Assembly (NCBI RefSeq): GCF_029867415.1 | Contig: NC_081180.1 | Location: 237,003,761 to 237,067,760 of the forward strand | Direction of reading: 5' to 3' | DNA: 64,000 bases | Origin: Vicia villosa | Lineage: Eukaryota; Streptophyta; Magnoliopsida; Fabales; Fabaceae | Shown here: positions 34,554 through 45,640 of the stretch, piece after piece | How positions within the stretch are numbered: position 1 is the stretch's first letter | How the letters are laid out: each line of letters starts with the position of its first letter | Notes under the pieces: generated by a model | Databases searched by the model: none | What the model was told of the DNA's origin: nothing | Seen by the model: only the letters and a program-made list of their open reading frames with translations | Translations under genes and position numbers: made by a program

Positions 34554-37500
34554 GCCATAATATGACAAAGATATCACCGATGTCATAACATGCAGTGGAA
34601 CATCTTCATGTATTCCTTCTGTAAAGTACACACATTGTGGTGTACGTGAGGAAGAAGATGGGAGAGAAGCCTCTAAGTGTAAGCATCAATTCTTGTCACT
34701 GACGACCAATGGTGGTATAAGAGAACTCTTACTCAGTCTTCAACTAGAAACCAAATCCTAGCTTGAAGTCTAAGAGAGACTTTGAATGCATTCCTACCAT
34801 CACTTATCGTAACTCATAACACAAATCACAATTGTGTTCCTAACTCAGATCACAAATCACAACTACCATAGTTCCTATACATGACTCTGGATATGATGGA
34901 ACACTTTTGGTGATCTCACAAAATAACTCGAGACAAAAACGAATAACATCACCAGCCCGTGTTTTTCTTTGTCTGGCCAAACTTTGGCATAGAAACCCAT
35001 CACAGTATCAAACCCAGACACAATTAATTTGAACACACACAAAGGACATACTGACTGTGAAAAAAATATAAATTCTATTGAGACTTGAGAAGATAAAAGA
35101 CTTCTTTCTATAGTAATTTGAGAGCATAAAAGTTAACGATGGTCATGGTTTTGGTCTTTGGTCAAACGTGTTATTAGGAAACATCCCTAAACACAATTAC
35201 TCTTTCCAAAGCAGTTTTTGACTGTTTCTTCTGGAATGAGTTATCTATTTAAAACCAACGCATGCATTGTCAGCAATTACGCTTTACACCGTCCATTGAT
35301 GCGTATAGATAGTATCAAAAAAAATCCTTGTTTGACTCAGCAGATACTATGTCTTTAAACATGTCATGACATCCTATCAAACATTGCTCCTTTTCCATCA
35401 CTTTTGCACACAGACTAAGCTTACTTCCAACAACTCTACTATCTCCCCCTGTCATAGGCACAGGACTCCAACTTTGCACACAATCACATGTTTCATCTCA
35501 CATGCTAATAAAGTAGCATCACACCTTAAAAAATTATCCTTTTAAGGAAACAAAATTTCATACACTTATCAATCCATTGACTCCCCTGACATGAACAACC
35601 AAAGCTCCTTCTGTAGATGACCACTTGACACCATATGAAACCACAAAGAGAATGCCACATTCTCAACAGGAAGAGCTGCCACTTCTTACACTTGAGCATA
35701 ACCTCACCATGTTTATTTCAGATACATAGTTTGTCAAGTCAACACAAAAATCCACTTGCTTTGGAATTTCTCACATATTCCATAACAGATGTCTTTAGGT
35801 TTCTTGCTAGATAAAGACTCCCACAATCTTTTACTTGCAGTAGAAGAAGCCATTCTAATCAGATCACACTTTCTGACACCAAAACTTTTGCCCAGACAGT
35901 CATCAGCATTAGTTGAAGACTTCACCATGATAGTAGTAGTGTATTTCCAAAACATACCACTAACACCTAGATTAGAATTTGTTCATTCTCATCCACATTA
36001 TGTCAAAACTACCACTTTAGACAATAATGTTGCTTTTTAAACCTTCATATGCACAGCCCTAGACGATCTTCCAGGATAATAACAAGCAATGATGTCGTAG
36101 CATCATGTAGGACATCAGCTTCACATCAAAAGAGAATTCTAAGCACAGTCTCAGAATCAAAATGTTCATACTTCTTACACAAGGTATGACATTGATCTGG
36201 CATCCTTCTTCATCACATCTGTGGTACTTGCTGAAGCAGCTAACACATTCCAGATTAGATCAGAGGCTTGCCCTTAAATTCACTCTGGATATACATCACC
36301 TACTTGACTGAGGAGTCAATAAAACTTCTGGAGATGATGTTCCAACATCCCTTGGGACACCTATGCAAAGTCCATCTGCCATATTTCTGAAGAAATATAT
36401 TGTTTCTCAACTAGATTTCCATGTTTGCAGCATTATCCTCTTTGATCAGCTTTCTCCCCCTTACACTGAGAACAGACTCAACTTAGACAAACTCACTTGA
36501 ACCATCCATTTACAAGCATAGAGAACCAGACCTCTACATGGAATGACACAGAACACGAGACAATTAGTGTTCATGATTCTAAACAGGACTCAATTACTTG
36601 GACTATCCATAGAGATAACATTCCTCTATATTAGATGACTTAGAACACAAAACACACTTTGTGTTCATGACTCGAAACTGAAGGAAAAACTGACTTAGAA
36701 TAGAAAGCCTATTCAATATCTTTGCAAAAACAACTGTAAAGAAGGACCTCATAACCTATATAGACTCTAAACTTACCCATATCTAAAGAAAGGATATGAG
36801 AGACTCGAACAAGACTCAAAAGAAAAGAAAAAGAAGGGAAAAAGATGAATCTAAAAACCCGAGTAATGGAAATAAAATACCTAGATTGTAACAAATGTCT
36901 TGATCAAGAGATGTTATTTGAATACGGACTGCATCACTTGAAATTGTGCATTGGTTGGAACATGCACTAAGTCAGAGAAAGTGATACACACCATCAATAC
37001 ATGTTTTTAGATCAACAGTTTGAGAACTATCCCTGCTGGTTTCCAAGGATAAAACATGTCTTGAGTTATGTCCTGACTTCTTGTTTGACATTGTTCTTCT
37101 AGCTTAAAAAGATTAGTCTTTGAAAGACTTTCTGAATTATTAGAAGCAGAAATACATTGTCCTTGCTGATCTCCATACTCTATACTCCCCCTGAGATATA
37201 CAAATTAAGGACATCTTGGATGTAGGTCCTTGAAGTATTCATTATTTGGATTTTGCAACAGTTTCCAAACTGGAAATATTTAGTTGCTTGCTACACAAGA
37301 TTCAGATTGCCACACTCTGCAACTTGTAATAGAAGAAACCTTTTATGTATAACCGTGAATTTGTCTTCAACAGATAAATCTGAACCTTTTCTTTATGGTG
37401 TCTTCAATAGTTGTGATGTTACTTCTTTATGTAGAATATTATTTTCTATACATCACATACTTCTTCTTTTCTTTATTCAAATTTCCACACAGCTATTATT

Positions 37501-39365
37501 AATATCCAGCTCCCATCAAGATTTTTAACAGAACCTATATGTTTCTTCTTGTTTGAATCAACTCTTCAAATAGTCACCAGAAAACATTGCCACACTTCCT
37601 AAACTTGTGAAGATAACAGAGAACTTTAATACTAATGTTTAGTTCATACTAGTCCATGAATACAAATACTCAGCTCCCGACAGAGTATATGGATCTTGCA
37701 TTCAGGCTGCACATCTAATAAGTATTAAGTCTCCCGTCAAAGTACCCATCAGTTAGTCCATTAGAATTTACTACTCACACTATATCATTCTGACTGATTA
37801 CCTCTTCACACTTATAGACTTTCATCTTAGCAATAAAATACTTTTAAATAACTGAAGACATGGGGATGATGTTTCAACATTTGATACGACATCATCCTTC
37901 ATGGTTCTTGGTTAACAACTCTAATATCTAATTTATAGCACATGGGGTGGAAACAATATAGTTTAATTATCAGCAATATCCAGACATATCAAGGAATAGA
38001 ATAGCCAACATCTCAATAAGCTTTTCTTCAGACTTTCATTCTGATTTTGAGATGATGGATGCCATAGTCTGTACCTATAGAGGAGATTCCCTCATTTAGG
38101 TTTCTGGAACAGACTCAGTTATGGCATAACACTGAATTAGTCAGATTCTTCTGAGCCATTTGACTTCCTTGATTCTAAATAACTCTACCCTTTCTGGACA
38201 ACAACTAGGGCAGTCAACATTCGTGACCATATTTCACTGTGGTTGAGACACATTATTCAGCTCCAACAACTACTCTATGGTTATGAATGAAAATCCACAT
38301 ATCCGGTTCCTTTGATCAGAAGAAGATACCAGATATAAGCTCATCTTGATTTAAACATAAAGGATCATAAAGGAATACCTTCATGAGTCTTCTTTAGTAC
38401 TGAGCTTTTACTTCTAAACTCCCATAAATTAAGATTTTGAGTAGAAGTACATGTTGATTGTGTCCTGATCAACTTATAATTAGATTTCTCCTCTTCCAGT
38501 TCAGAAGTAGGTTCCAAACCAATGTACTCACACTATATTAGGTTAGCACCAGAACATCTGTTCTTCAAATGGTAGTTGCATACCAGTGGTAATAATGTTA
38601 TACCATCCCATAGAACATCAGTTCCATCTCCTTGGAACACATTATCCTTGAACATTTTCAAGGTAACACGTTGCAGATACATATTGGGTTCACTGATCAG
38701 GTGATTCCCAACACCTCTAATAATTCATGCCTTTATGAGTGGACTTGAGAGAGCTCTCAAGTATCTTTAACACTTTTACTATAGCTGTAATAATATGCCA
38801 TATATTATGTTGAATATAAATAACCCTAGAATCTTTCTTTTACTATAGGGGTTACACCAGAGGCTATGCAGCGGAAAATAGCCATACTTCAACAGAATTC
38901 ACACACTTTTTACTCCATAATCCAATTGTAAGAATGACATCCAAGGATTGACAATAATTCAACCCTTCTAAACGCTTGCTTCTTCACCAAGCAATAGACT
39001 ATATCTAACCAATATCCTAACCAGATAGATCCATATAAGCACAAGCAATAACTTATCAATATCTTCACTCCCGCATGAAGGTTTTGATAATCTTCTTCTT
39101 TGTGCTAAATATAAGTTGAACAATTCAATTCAAATTCTTCACTCCCGCATGAATTCTTTGAATTTTATTCCAGCTTCATTATCTTCTTTCTTCAAGAAGG
39201 TACAACAGCTCTGGTCAGGTTGGTCTCATCTTCCACAAATAGGTCCATCCTCCACTTCAAGGGACCGCACAATATGAATACTCCTTGTTCAAATAATCTT
39301 CTACCTTGTACATAACCAGAAAGTATCCCCCATGGATCTCATCCAGAAACAGACAGGATGCCTAC
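34554..39365 (-). other. Non-coding retrotransposon interior (LARD-like)
   Basis: About 4.8 kb between the outer 5' LTR/PBS and the polypurine tract at 34538, with no recognisable gag or pol and only short random ORFs. It holds further G-tract purine motifs on the minus strand (near 35444, 36455, 37185 and 39326) spaced roughly 700-2,100 bp apart. Near 39065 and 39135 it holds two copies of TTCATGCGGGAGTGAAGA (minus strand). It looks like the 3' untranslated part of a SIRE-type element, or a LARD-type derivative that moves with the help of other copies. Confidence 0.55.
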
Positions 39366-39377
39366 TCTAATACCAAT
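39366..39377 (-). promoter_or_regulatory. Degenerate primer binding site of the outer SIRE-type element
   Basis: Minus strand ATTGGTATTAGAG next to the LTR end; one change from the initiator tRNA-Met match (TATCAGAG). Confidence 0.8.
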
Positions 39378-40455
39378 TGAAATTCTGGTTACAGTAGACT
39401 CAGATGTCATATAAGGATGTCGTGACATCTGATCTGACATTATAAAATAGACAAGGTAAGGATACAACTAACAGTGCAGAAAGACAAAAGAACACAATCA
39501 ATTTTTAACCCAGTTCGGTCAAACTACCTACTCTGAGGGCTACCAAGCCAAGAAGAATATTTCACTATCAGTAGTACTATTTTATGTAAACAACCTCTGG
39601 TTTATAGATAAACAACCTCTGGTTTACAGATAAACAACCTCTAGTTTACCTAGTCACTACCCAATGTAACCTTTATCTTAGAACTCCATCTAAGACAAGA
39701 GAAGCTCTGCTCACTCCCTAGTGATACCTAACTATTACAACCCTGTAACAGCTATTTAAACAACTACAGAAAGATATACTTGATCTTGCTTAACAGCTTC
39801 AATCAAGAGACAAAACACTCAACTCTTACCTACAGGATTCGAGTGAGAACAATACTTCTCTTACCTATAGGTTTCGAGAAGAACATGGCAGCCATCCCAC
39901 AACTCGGGTGGTCTACCTTGACAAACCCTAAAGACTACATCTTTTCAATACACGATTTGCTTACAAAACTAGGTTACAGAGTTTCCTATTTATAACCTAT
40001 TCCCAATTGGACTTGGGCTTACAATCACAACTTTATTTTCTATTATAAATCAGCAGAAATATTCGGCTAAAAGAAATGTCTTCAATCATAAGATTCCTAA
40101 ATTATCTCCATAATTAGAAACTGCATAATCTTCAATATTCTGACTTGATTCTTTTAACCTTTAAATTTGCGCCACTTAGGATTGCATAATATTCCATTAG
40201 AATATTATGTATCTGTTGATTGCACCTAGAATCTTTAAATATCAGCTTAGCAGGCACGATGTCATGAGTTTCTGCATATGACATCTTATAAGACACGATG
40301 TCACAGACCATGTCTTAACATTCCATGGAACATCTTGCTGTTGTACCTATTTTGTTCATATTTATATTTGCAAGTTCTATAGATCCTATTACATATTGCT
40401 GCTACTATGTTTTAGCCAAACATAATTGCCAATCACATAAATCAAGGCATTAACA
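39378..40455 (-). repeat. Outer SIRE-type 5' LTR
   Basis: 1,078 bp, TG..CA ends, partner of 18931-19984. It has three copies of the 22-bp AACAACCTCTGGTTTACAG unit near 39592-39660; the partner has two. Followed by TGTCT, the near-match target duplication. Confidence 0.88.
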
Positions 40456-40460
40456 TGTCT

Positions 40461-40676
40461 TTTAATAAAATATAAAAAATGCAGCAGTAAAACAACAACA
40501 CCAAGATTCGAACTCATGACCACACGCCACTTATTATCACGGCTGGAACTTCCAACCTTGGTAAAATTTGCTTAAAATGAAAATAATAGAGAGCGCCTAA
40601 TTGAATAGATTATACTATGGTGGATCCTTTGGCCGTGGTAATGTGGGCGTTGTTGTATATCCTTTTTGTAGTAGTG
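40461..40676. mobile_element. Second CACTA element, right end
   Basis: Continues 18930 after removal of the SIRE complex (TTTAATAAAATATAAAAAAT, then GCAGCAG) and ends GTTGTTGTATATCCTTTTTG, TAGTAGTG at 40676. In reverse complement this is CACTACTACAAAAAGGATAT, a standard CACTA terminus. Confidence 0.75.
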
Positions 40677-40699
40677 TTATAAGGAATTTTCACTTAAAA

Positions 40700-41028
40700 T
40701 TCATCAAACCAAGTCATAATAGACCTATCTTAAAAGGTATTGGTTTCAAAGTTTTGTCCTAATCTAAAATCAATTCTCGAAAGAAAGTTGTTTTCCTTAT
40801 GAATAGGATAACTTCACCCTTACTCAATCATATATCACCTTACCAAATCCTCTATAACAAACTACCTAATATTCATGACTTCAAAGTCTTTGGCTACCTC
40901 ACCTATGCATCTACTCTTCAATATCATAGGTCCAAACTTGATCCAAGATCTAGAAAAGTAGTTTTTTAGGGCTACATGGCAGACATCATAGGTAGCATTT
41001 TGCTTGACATGCATGTTAGAACATGAAA
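40700..41028 (+). pseudogene. Copia integrase C-terminal scrap
   Basis: A frameshifted remnant: KKVVFLMNRITSPLLNHISP then YQILYNKLPNIHDFKVFGYL, TYASTLQYHRSKLDPRSRKV and a stop at GYM, then LLDMHVRT. This is the segment after the integrase core in Ty1/copia (KVFGCLAYAS, LGY region). No LTR belongs to it; it is wedged between the CACTA end and the next LTR. Confidence 0.75.
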
Positions 41029-42107
41029 TGTTCTGATCAATATTTCTAGTTTTAATGACAACATTATATATGAATTTTGTATAAGACAATGTGGTACTCT
41101 AATTATTCATGTTTTCCGTTTCAGGAAAAGTCTAAAAGAGTATGCACAAAATCAGCATTCAGAAGCTCTGACCCAGAAGATCTGGATGGCTTCATCAGAA
41201 CATGGTCTGGCAGACATCAGAAGATGGTCTTGAGAAAATCAGAACATGATCTGGAAAGCATCAGAAGATGGCAGTTAGAAGCAAGGCTCTGAAGATCTAA
41301 TGGTATCAGGCTCCAAAGCACTTCCAAAGTCTGATGACTGAAGTTGCATTTGCAGCAACGCTGAAGACTCTGATATTCAAACGTTATTCTAATAGTCTGA
41401 GTCCAGAAGCAAGTACGAGATGAAAAGGCTACAACGTCAAATCTGTCTGACTGACAAAAGGAACGTTAGAAGCTACAAAAGGCAAAGTCAGCAAAAGCAG
41501 TTGAAGCATGGCTAGAGGTAGTTGACAAAAGAGTGAAACATTAAATGCAGCAGTGTACTATTCACGCAAAGCATTAAATGCTACTCAATGGTCACATTTT
41601 CTCACTGCCTATATAAAGAAGTTCTGATGCTGAAGCAGCCAACAACGCTCACTCTAAGTAACCTTACGCTGCCAAAATAACTCCAAACGTTGTCATACAA
41701 AAACAGCAAGAAACTTCATCTTCAACCTCACAACATTGAAATATCTTAGTGAGTGTTAGAACTTAATATTGAGAGAAAAATCACTTGGTAATTATAGTTT
41801 ATTAAGAAGCACATTAAACTCTTGTAATATTTGTTTATATCTTTTTTAAATGAAGTTCCTAGAGTGATCAAGTTGTGATCTGTATACTCTAGAAGACTTA
41901 GAAGTTGTCTAAGTGGAGAACCATTGTAATCAAGATTGATTAGTGGATTAAATCCCCAGTTGAGTAAATCACTCTATTAGGGGTGGACTGGAGTAGTTTG
42001 GTTAACAACGAACCAAGATAAAAATAATTGTGTGATTATTTTTTATCTACCATTTTTAGAAACATCCCTTATTCACCCCCCCTTTATAAATGTTTTTCAC
42101 TCCTTCA
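41029..42107 (+). repeat. 5' LTR of the plus-strand SIRE-type element
   Basis: Ends TCCTTCA at 42107 just before the PBS. The start is placed at TGTTCTGATC by analogy with related LTRs (a TG about 30 bp before AATGACAAC). It is uncertain because the partner LTR is not in the window. Confidence 0.65.
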
Positions 42108-42108
42108 A

Positions 42109-42121
42109 TTGGCATCAGAGC
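42109..42121 (+). promoter_or_regulatory. Primer binding site (initiator tRNA-Met)
   Basis: TTGGCATCAGAGC right after the LTR. Confidence 0.9.
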
Positions 42122-42182
42122 GCCGGTTCTAGGTGCAAACACTTAACCGTGTTAGAGAAAAGATTCAGGAGAAAAACACAAA

Positions 42183-43148
42183 ATGGTTGATCCAGTTTCA
42201 ACTCCTACTGAGCAGAACAACAATGGTAACAATGGAAGTAATAGCTTCAATAGTTACAATAGACCACCAGTCTTTGATGGTGAAAACTTTGAATACTGGA
42301 AAGATAGACTTGAAAGTTATTTTCTATGTCAAGATTGTGATCTATGGGATTTTGTGTTGGATGGTTACACACATCCGGTGAATACTCGTGGAGTCAAGAT
42401 TACTAGACAAGCTATGAATGATGATCAAAAGAAAGAGTTCAAAAATCATCACAAAGCGAGAAATATATTGTTAAATGCCATTTCACATGTTGAGTATGAG
42501 AAGATCACAAATAGAGAAACTACTCATGACATCTTTGAATCTCTGAAGATGACTCGTGAAGGAAATGCAAAAGTCAAGGAGACAAAAGCTCTGGCTCTAA
42601 TCCAGAAGTATGAAGCTTTCAGAACGGAAGATGATGAAAACATTGAAGCAATGTTCTCCAGATTCCAAACTCTAACTGCTGGACTAAGAGTTCTTGACAA
42701 GGGATACACAAAAGTTGATCATGTTAAGAAGATAATCAGAAGTCATCCTAGAAGATGGGGACCAATGGTTACAACATTCAAGATTACAAAGAACTTGAAT
42801 GAAGTATCTCTTGAGGAGATTATAAGTGCATTGAGGAGTCATGAGATTGAGCTAGATGCAAATGAGCCTCCGAAGAAAGATAAGTCTATTGCTTTAAAAT
42901 CTAAAAATAAAAATTGTGCTAAAGCTTTTCAGGCTGAAGAAGAAGGATCTGACCATTCAGAGTCAGAAGAAGAAGAAGATGAATTGTCTCTCTTATCCAG
43001 AATGGTGAATCAACTCTGGAAGAGCAAGCAGATAAGATTAAAGAACTTCAAGAGACCTGAAAAGGGAGAATCTTCTGAACACAGAAGATCTGGCAAGAAG
43101 AAGGTAGTGTGATATGAATGCAAAGAACCTGGACACTACAAGAATGAG
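42183..43148 (+). pseudogene. SIRE-type gag, first part
   Basis: Starts ATG 42183 (MVDPVSTPTEQNNNGNNG). It contains PPVFDGENFEYWKDRLESYF, the UBN2 core (LNAISHVEYEKITNRETTHD; ALALIQKYEAFRTEDDENIE) and an acidic tract. A TGA at 43110-43112 sits where the zinc knuckle CYECKEPGHYKNEC would begin (Cys TGT/TGC to TGA). The knuckle reads on as YECKEPGHYKNE and is cut after Asn-Glu by the solo Athila LTR. Confidence 0.88.
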
Positions 43149-44194
43149 ACAGCGGATCAAAAACGAGTTAATTTAATAAAACTGTAGTACGACGGTAACG
43201 GTAACTCGCGTATCGTCTCTCAAGGATTCCTATTCTCATTAACTGAATGTAAGTCGAAATTGGGGGGGGTTTGGTTCAGGTTCGATTTATAGAAAAAGTG
43301 CTTAAAATAAGTGATTATAAAATAAGCTGTTTTGAAAATAAGTGATTAAAAGGCAAACGAATTCACTGCTTCGGGTTCTACTTATCATCAATTGATACAA
43401 CTACGATCTCTATCCTATTTGAACACAATATCATTCAACAAGTGTGATCGACATCGTAAGATATATATTCCTATTGCCGGATTAAGCATACGGTTAAAGA
43501 TATCGCAATTTAACGGTTAAGCAGAGTCGAATTGCGATCAAAAGTCAAGAACATGTATCAATTCAAATTTAATCAACAATATTATAAGGAAATCGAATTA
43601 AGCAAACAATGATCATATAATATTATTGAAAGGAATAGAATTATATTTGTAGTTATAACAATCTCAAAGTATTGAACCTGAATACAGTAAATTCGTCCGG
43701 AAGGTTTAGTTCTCCATAGCAAATCGTGAAAGCTCTCGAAATTCGTGATTGGAAGATGAATGCTACAGTAACCGCGGCTGCCTAACCTAAGGGGAAAGAG
43801 AATGACCCGTTTTACAATCCAACTGGGTCAAACATACGACCCAGGCCCAAAACCAATTGACCCGAAACTTAACTAAAACTAGTGCTGCAACTTCAACGAA
43901 TATTCTGGCCCTTCTACAGTCCGATTCTGACTTCGACTCCAACATAAGAATTGTAGCTCTTTCTCTTAGCTTTCCGGCGATTATTATAACGCCTCCATCA
44001 GACTCCTGGAACTTCAGAAATGATCGTTTCCGTGCAGACTGTTAATGCTGAAAAATTAATACGAAAAACAAATAAGTGCAAAAATAAAATAAAATATAAA
44101 AACATATTAAAACATGAAAATAAATAAAACAAACCGAAGAAATACTTGAGTACAAACATGGAAGAACGTGCATCAAAATGCACTGATCAATGAA
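43144..44194 (-). mobile_element. Solo Athila LTR inserted in copia gag
   Basis: 43149-44189 is the reverse complement of the Athila LTRs at 49743-50813 and 57711-58785, more diverged than those two are from each other. Flanks ATGAG (43144-43148) and ATGAA (44190-44194) are a near-match 5-bp duplication, and the gag reading continues across them (KNE/CPK). The terminal ~13 bp at 43149 are missing. A solo LTR forms by recombination between the two LTRs of a full element. Confidence 0.88.
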
Positions 44195-44755
44195 TGTCCT
44201 AAGCTTTAGAGGGAAAAGCCCAGAAAGAAATTTGAAAAGAAGAAAGGCATGATGGCTACATGGGATGACTCTGATTCATCTGATCAAGAGTCAGATTCTG
44301 AAGATGAGCAAGCCAACATAGCACTCATGGCAACACTGGAAGCTGAAGAAGAATCTACTTCTGATTCAGACTCTGATGAGGTATTTTCTGAACTCACCAG
44401 AGAAGATTTAGTTTCCAGCTTATCAGAACTTATGGAAGTCAAGAGTAAACTTAGTCTCAAATACAAAAAACTCAAAGAGATTTTTGCATCTGAAACTAAG
44501 AGATTTGAAATAGAAAACTCTGAGCTAAAAGAAAAAGTTTTAAAATTATCTAAAGATGTTGAAACTCTGAAAACATCTTCAAGCTCATACACGTCTATTC
44601 CAAGCACTAACAATATTCTGAAAGAATATGACTTGAGCTTCAGAAAGTTCTTATCTAGAGGTATAGGCAGAAGTCAGTTAGCCTCTATGATTTATGGTGT
44701 TAGTGGAAACAAAAGAATAGGCATAAGCTTTGAGGGGGAATCCCATATAGAGTAG
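44195..44755 (+). pseudogene. SIRE-type gag, second part
   Basis: Resumes after the solo LTR with ECPKL and a TAG at 44207-44209 (Gln CAG to TAG likely), then REKPRKKFEKKKG, the acidic MATWDDSDSSDQESDSEDE and a coiled coil (LKEIFASETKRFEIENSELK). A frameshift near 44735 separates it from the linker to protease (GKSYVKSQFNQN, PKIMWVPKEK). Confidence 0.82.
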
Positions 44756-44769
44756 AACCTGTTGATGAG

Positions 44770-45598
44770 ATGATCATAAAATATAAACCTCTGTATGAAC
44801 AGTTTAAGTATGGTCATTCCCATGATATCAAACACACATATCACTCTAAAAGTTTCCATATCACACACACAAAGAAATATGTTGTTGCACATTCTGGAAA
44901 ATCTTATGTAAAATCTCAGTTCAATCAGAACGTGAGAAGGACTAACCCCAAAAGACCCAAAATAATGTGGGTACCTAAGGAAAAGATAATTCATGTTGCA
45001 GATCTCCTTCACTGTGCAAAAGATAAACATATCATGGTACCTGGACTCTGGGTGCTCACGTCACATGATGGGAAGAAGGTCTATGTTCCAAAGTCTGGAA
45101 CTTAAATCTGCTGGAGAAGTAAAGTTTGGAGGGAATCAGAATGGCAAAATCATAGGCTCAAGAACCATATGTATTGGTAATTCTCCCTCTATAACTAATG
45201 TTATTTTAGTAGATGGATTAGCTCATAACTTATTGTCCATAAGTCAATTAAGTGACAATGGTTATGACATAATCTTTAATCAAAAGTCTTGTAATGTTGT
45301 TAGTCAGAAGGACGGCTCAATCCTATTTACAGGCAAGAGAAAGAACAACATTTATAAGATTGATCTTTCAGATCTTAAGAACCAACAGGTTGCTTGCCTT
45401 ATGTCTGTGAACGAAGAGCAGTGGGTCTGGCATAGAAGATTGGGTCATGCTAGTTTGAGAAAGATCTCTCATATTAACAAACTCAATCTGGTTAGAGGAG
45501 TCCATAATCTGAAATATAAATCAGATGCTCTTTGTAAAGCATGTCAGAAAGGGAAGTTTTCAAGTTGCAGCGTCTTTAGAGAATCTAAGAATATCTAA
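44770..45598 (+). pseudogene. SIRE-type protease and GAG-pre-integrase domain
   Basis: The protease active site reads WYLDSGCSRHMMG at about 45025-45065 after a frameshift near 45020. Next come ICIGNSPSITNVILVDGLAH, NLLSISQLSDNGYDIIF and the pre-integrase motif WVWHRRLGHASLRKI, with the zinc ligands CKACQKGKFSS. The frame then jumps out of the family sequence: the whole integrase catalytic core is absent. Confidence 0.85.
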
Positions 45599-45640
45599 GA
45601 ATATCAAGTTGCAGCGTCTTTAGAGAATCTAAGAATATCT
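45561..45640. repeat. Short tandem duplication at the integrase deletion scar
   Basis: 36 bp beginning CAAGTTGCAGCGTCTTTAG occurs at 45561-45596 and again at 45605-45640, exactly where the pre-integrase and RT parts are joined. Confidence 0.93.

Larger units (their letters stand above)
18931..40455 (-). mobile_element. SIRE/Maximus-lineage copia complex with nested insertions
   Basis: Outer boundaries are two related LTRs (18931-19984 and 39378-40455) in direct orientation, flanked by TATCT and TGTCT, a near-match 5-bp target duplication in the second CACTA element. A PBS next to the right LTR and a polypurine tract next to the left LTR show minus orientation. The interior is not a simple element. 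It has a third, diverged LTR (33632-34537), a deleted SIRE gag-pol, an inverted duplication of the RNase H region, a non-coding 4.8-kb segment and a complete chromovirus (21484-31568). Confidence 0.8.

Noticed and set aside
43857..44045. A 62-codon ORF conserved in all three Athila LTRs (also 49887-50075 and 57855-58043, antisense to the LTR)
   Set aside because: Most differences between the copies change the amino acid, so it looks like a passenger of LTR similarity and not a selected gene.
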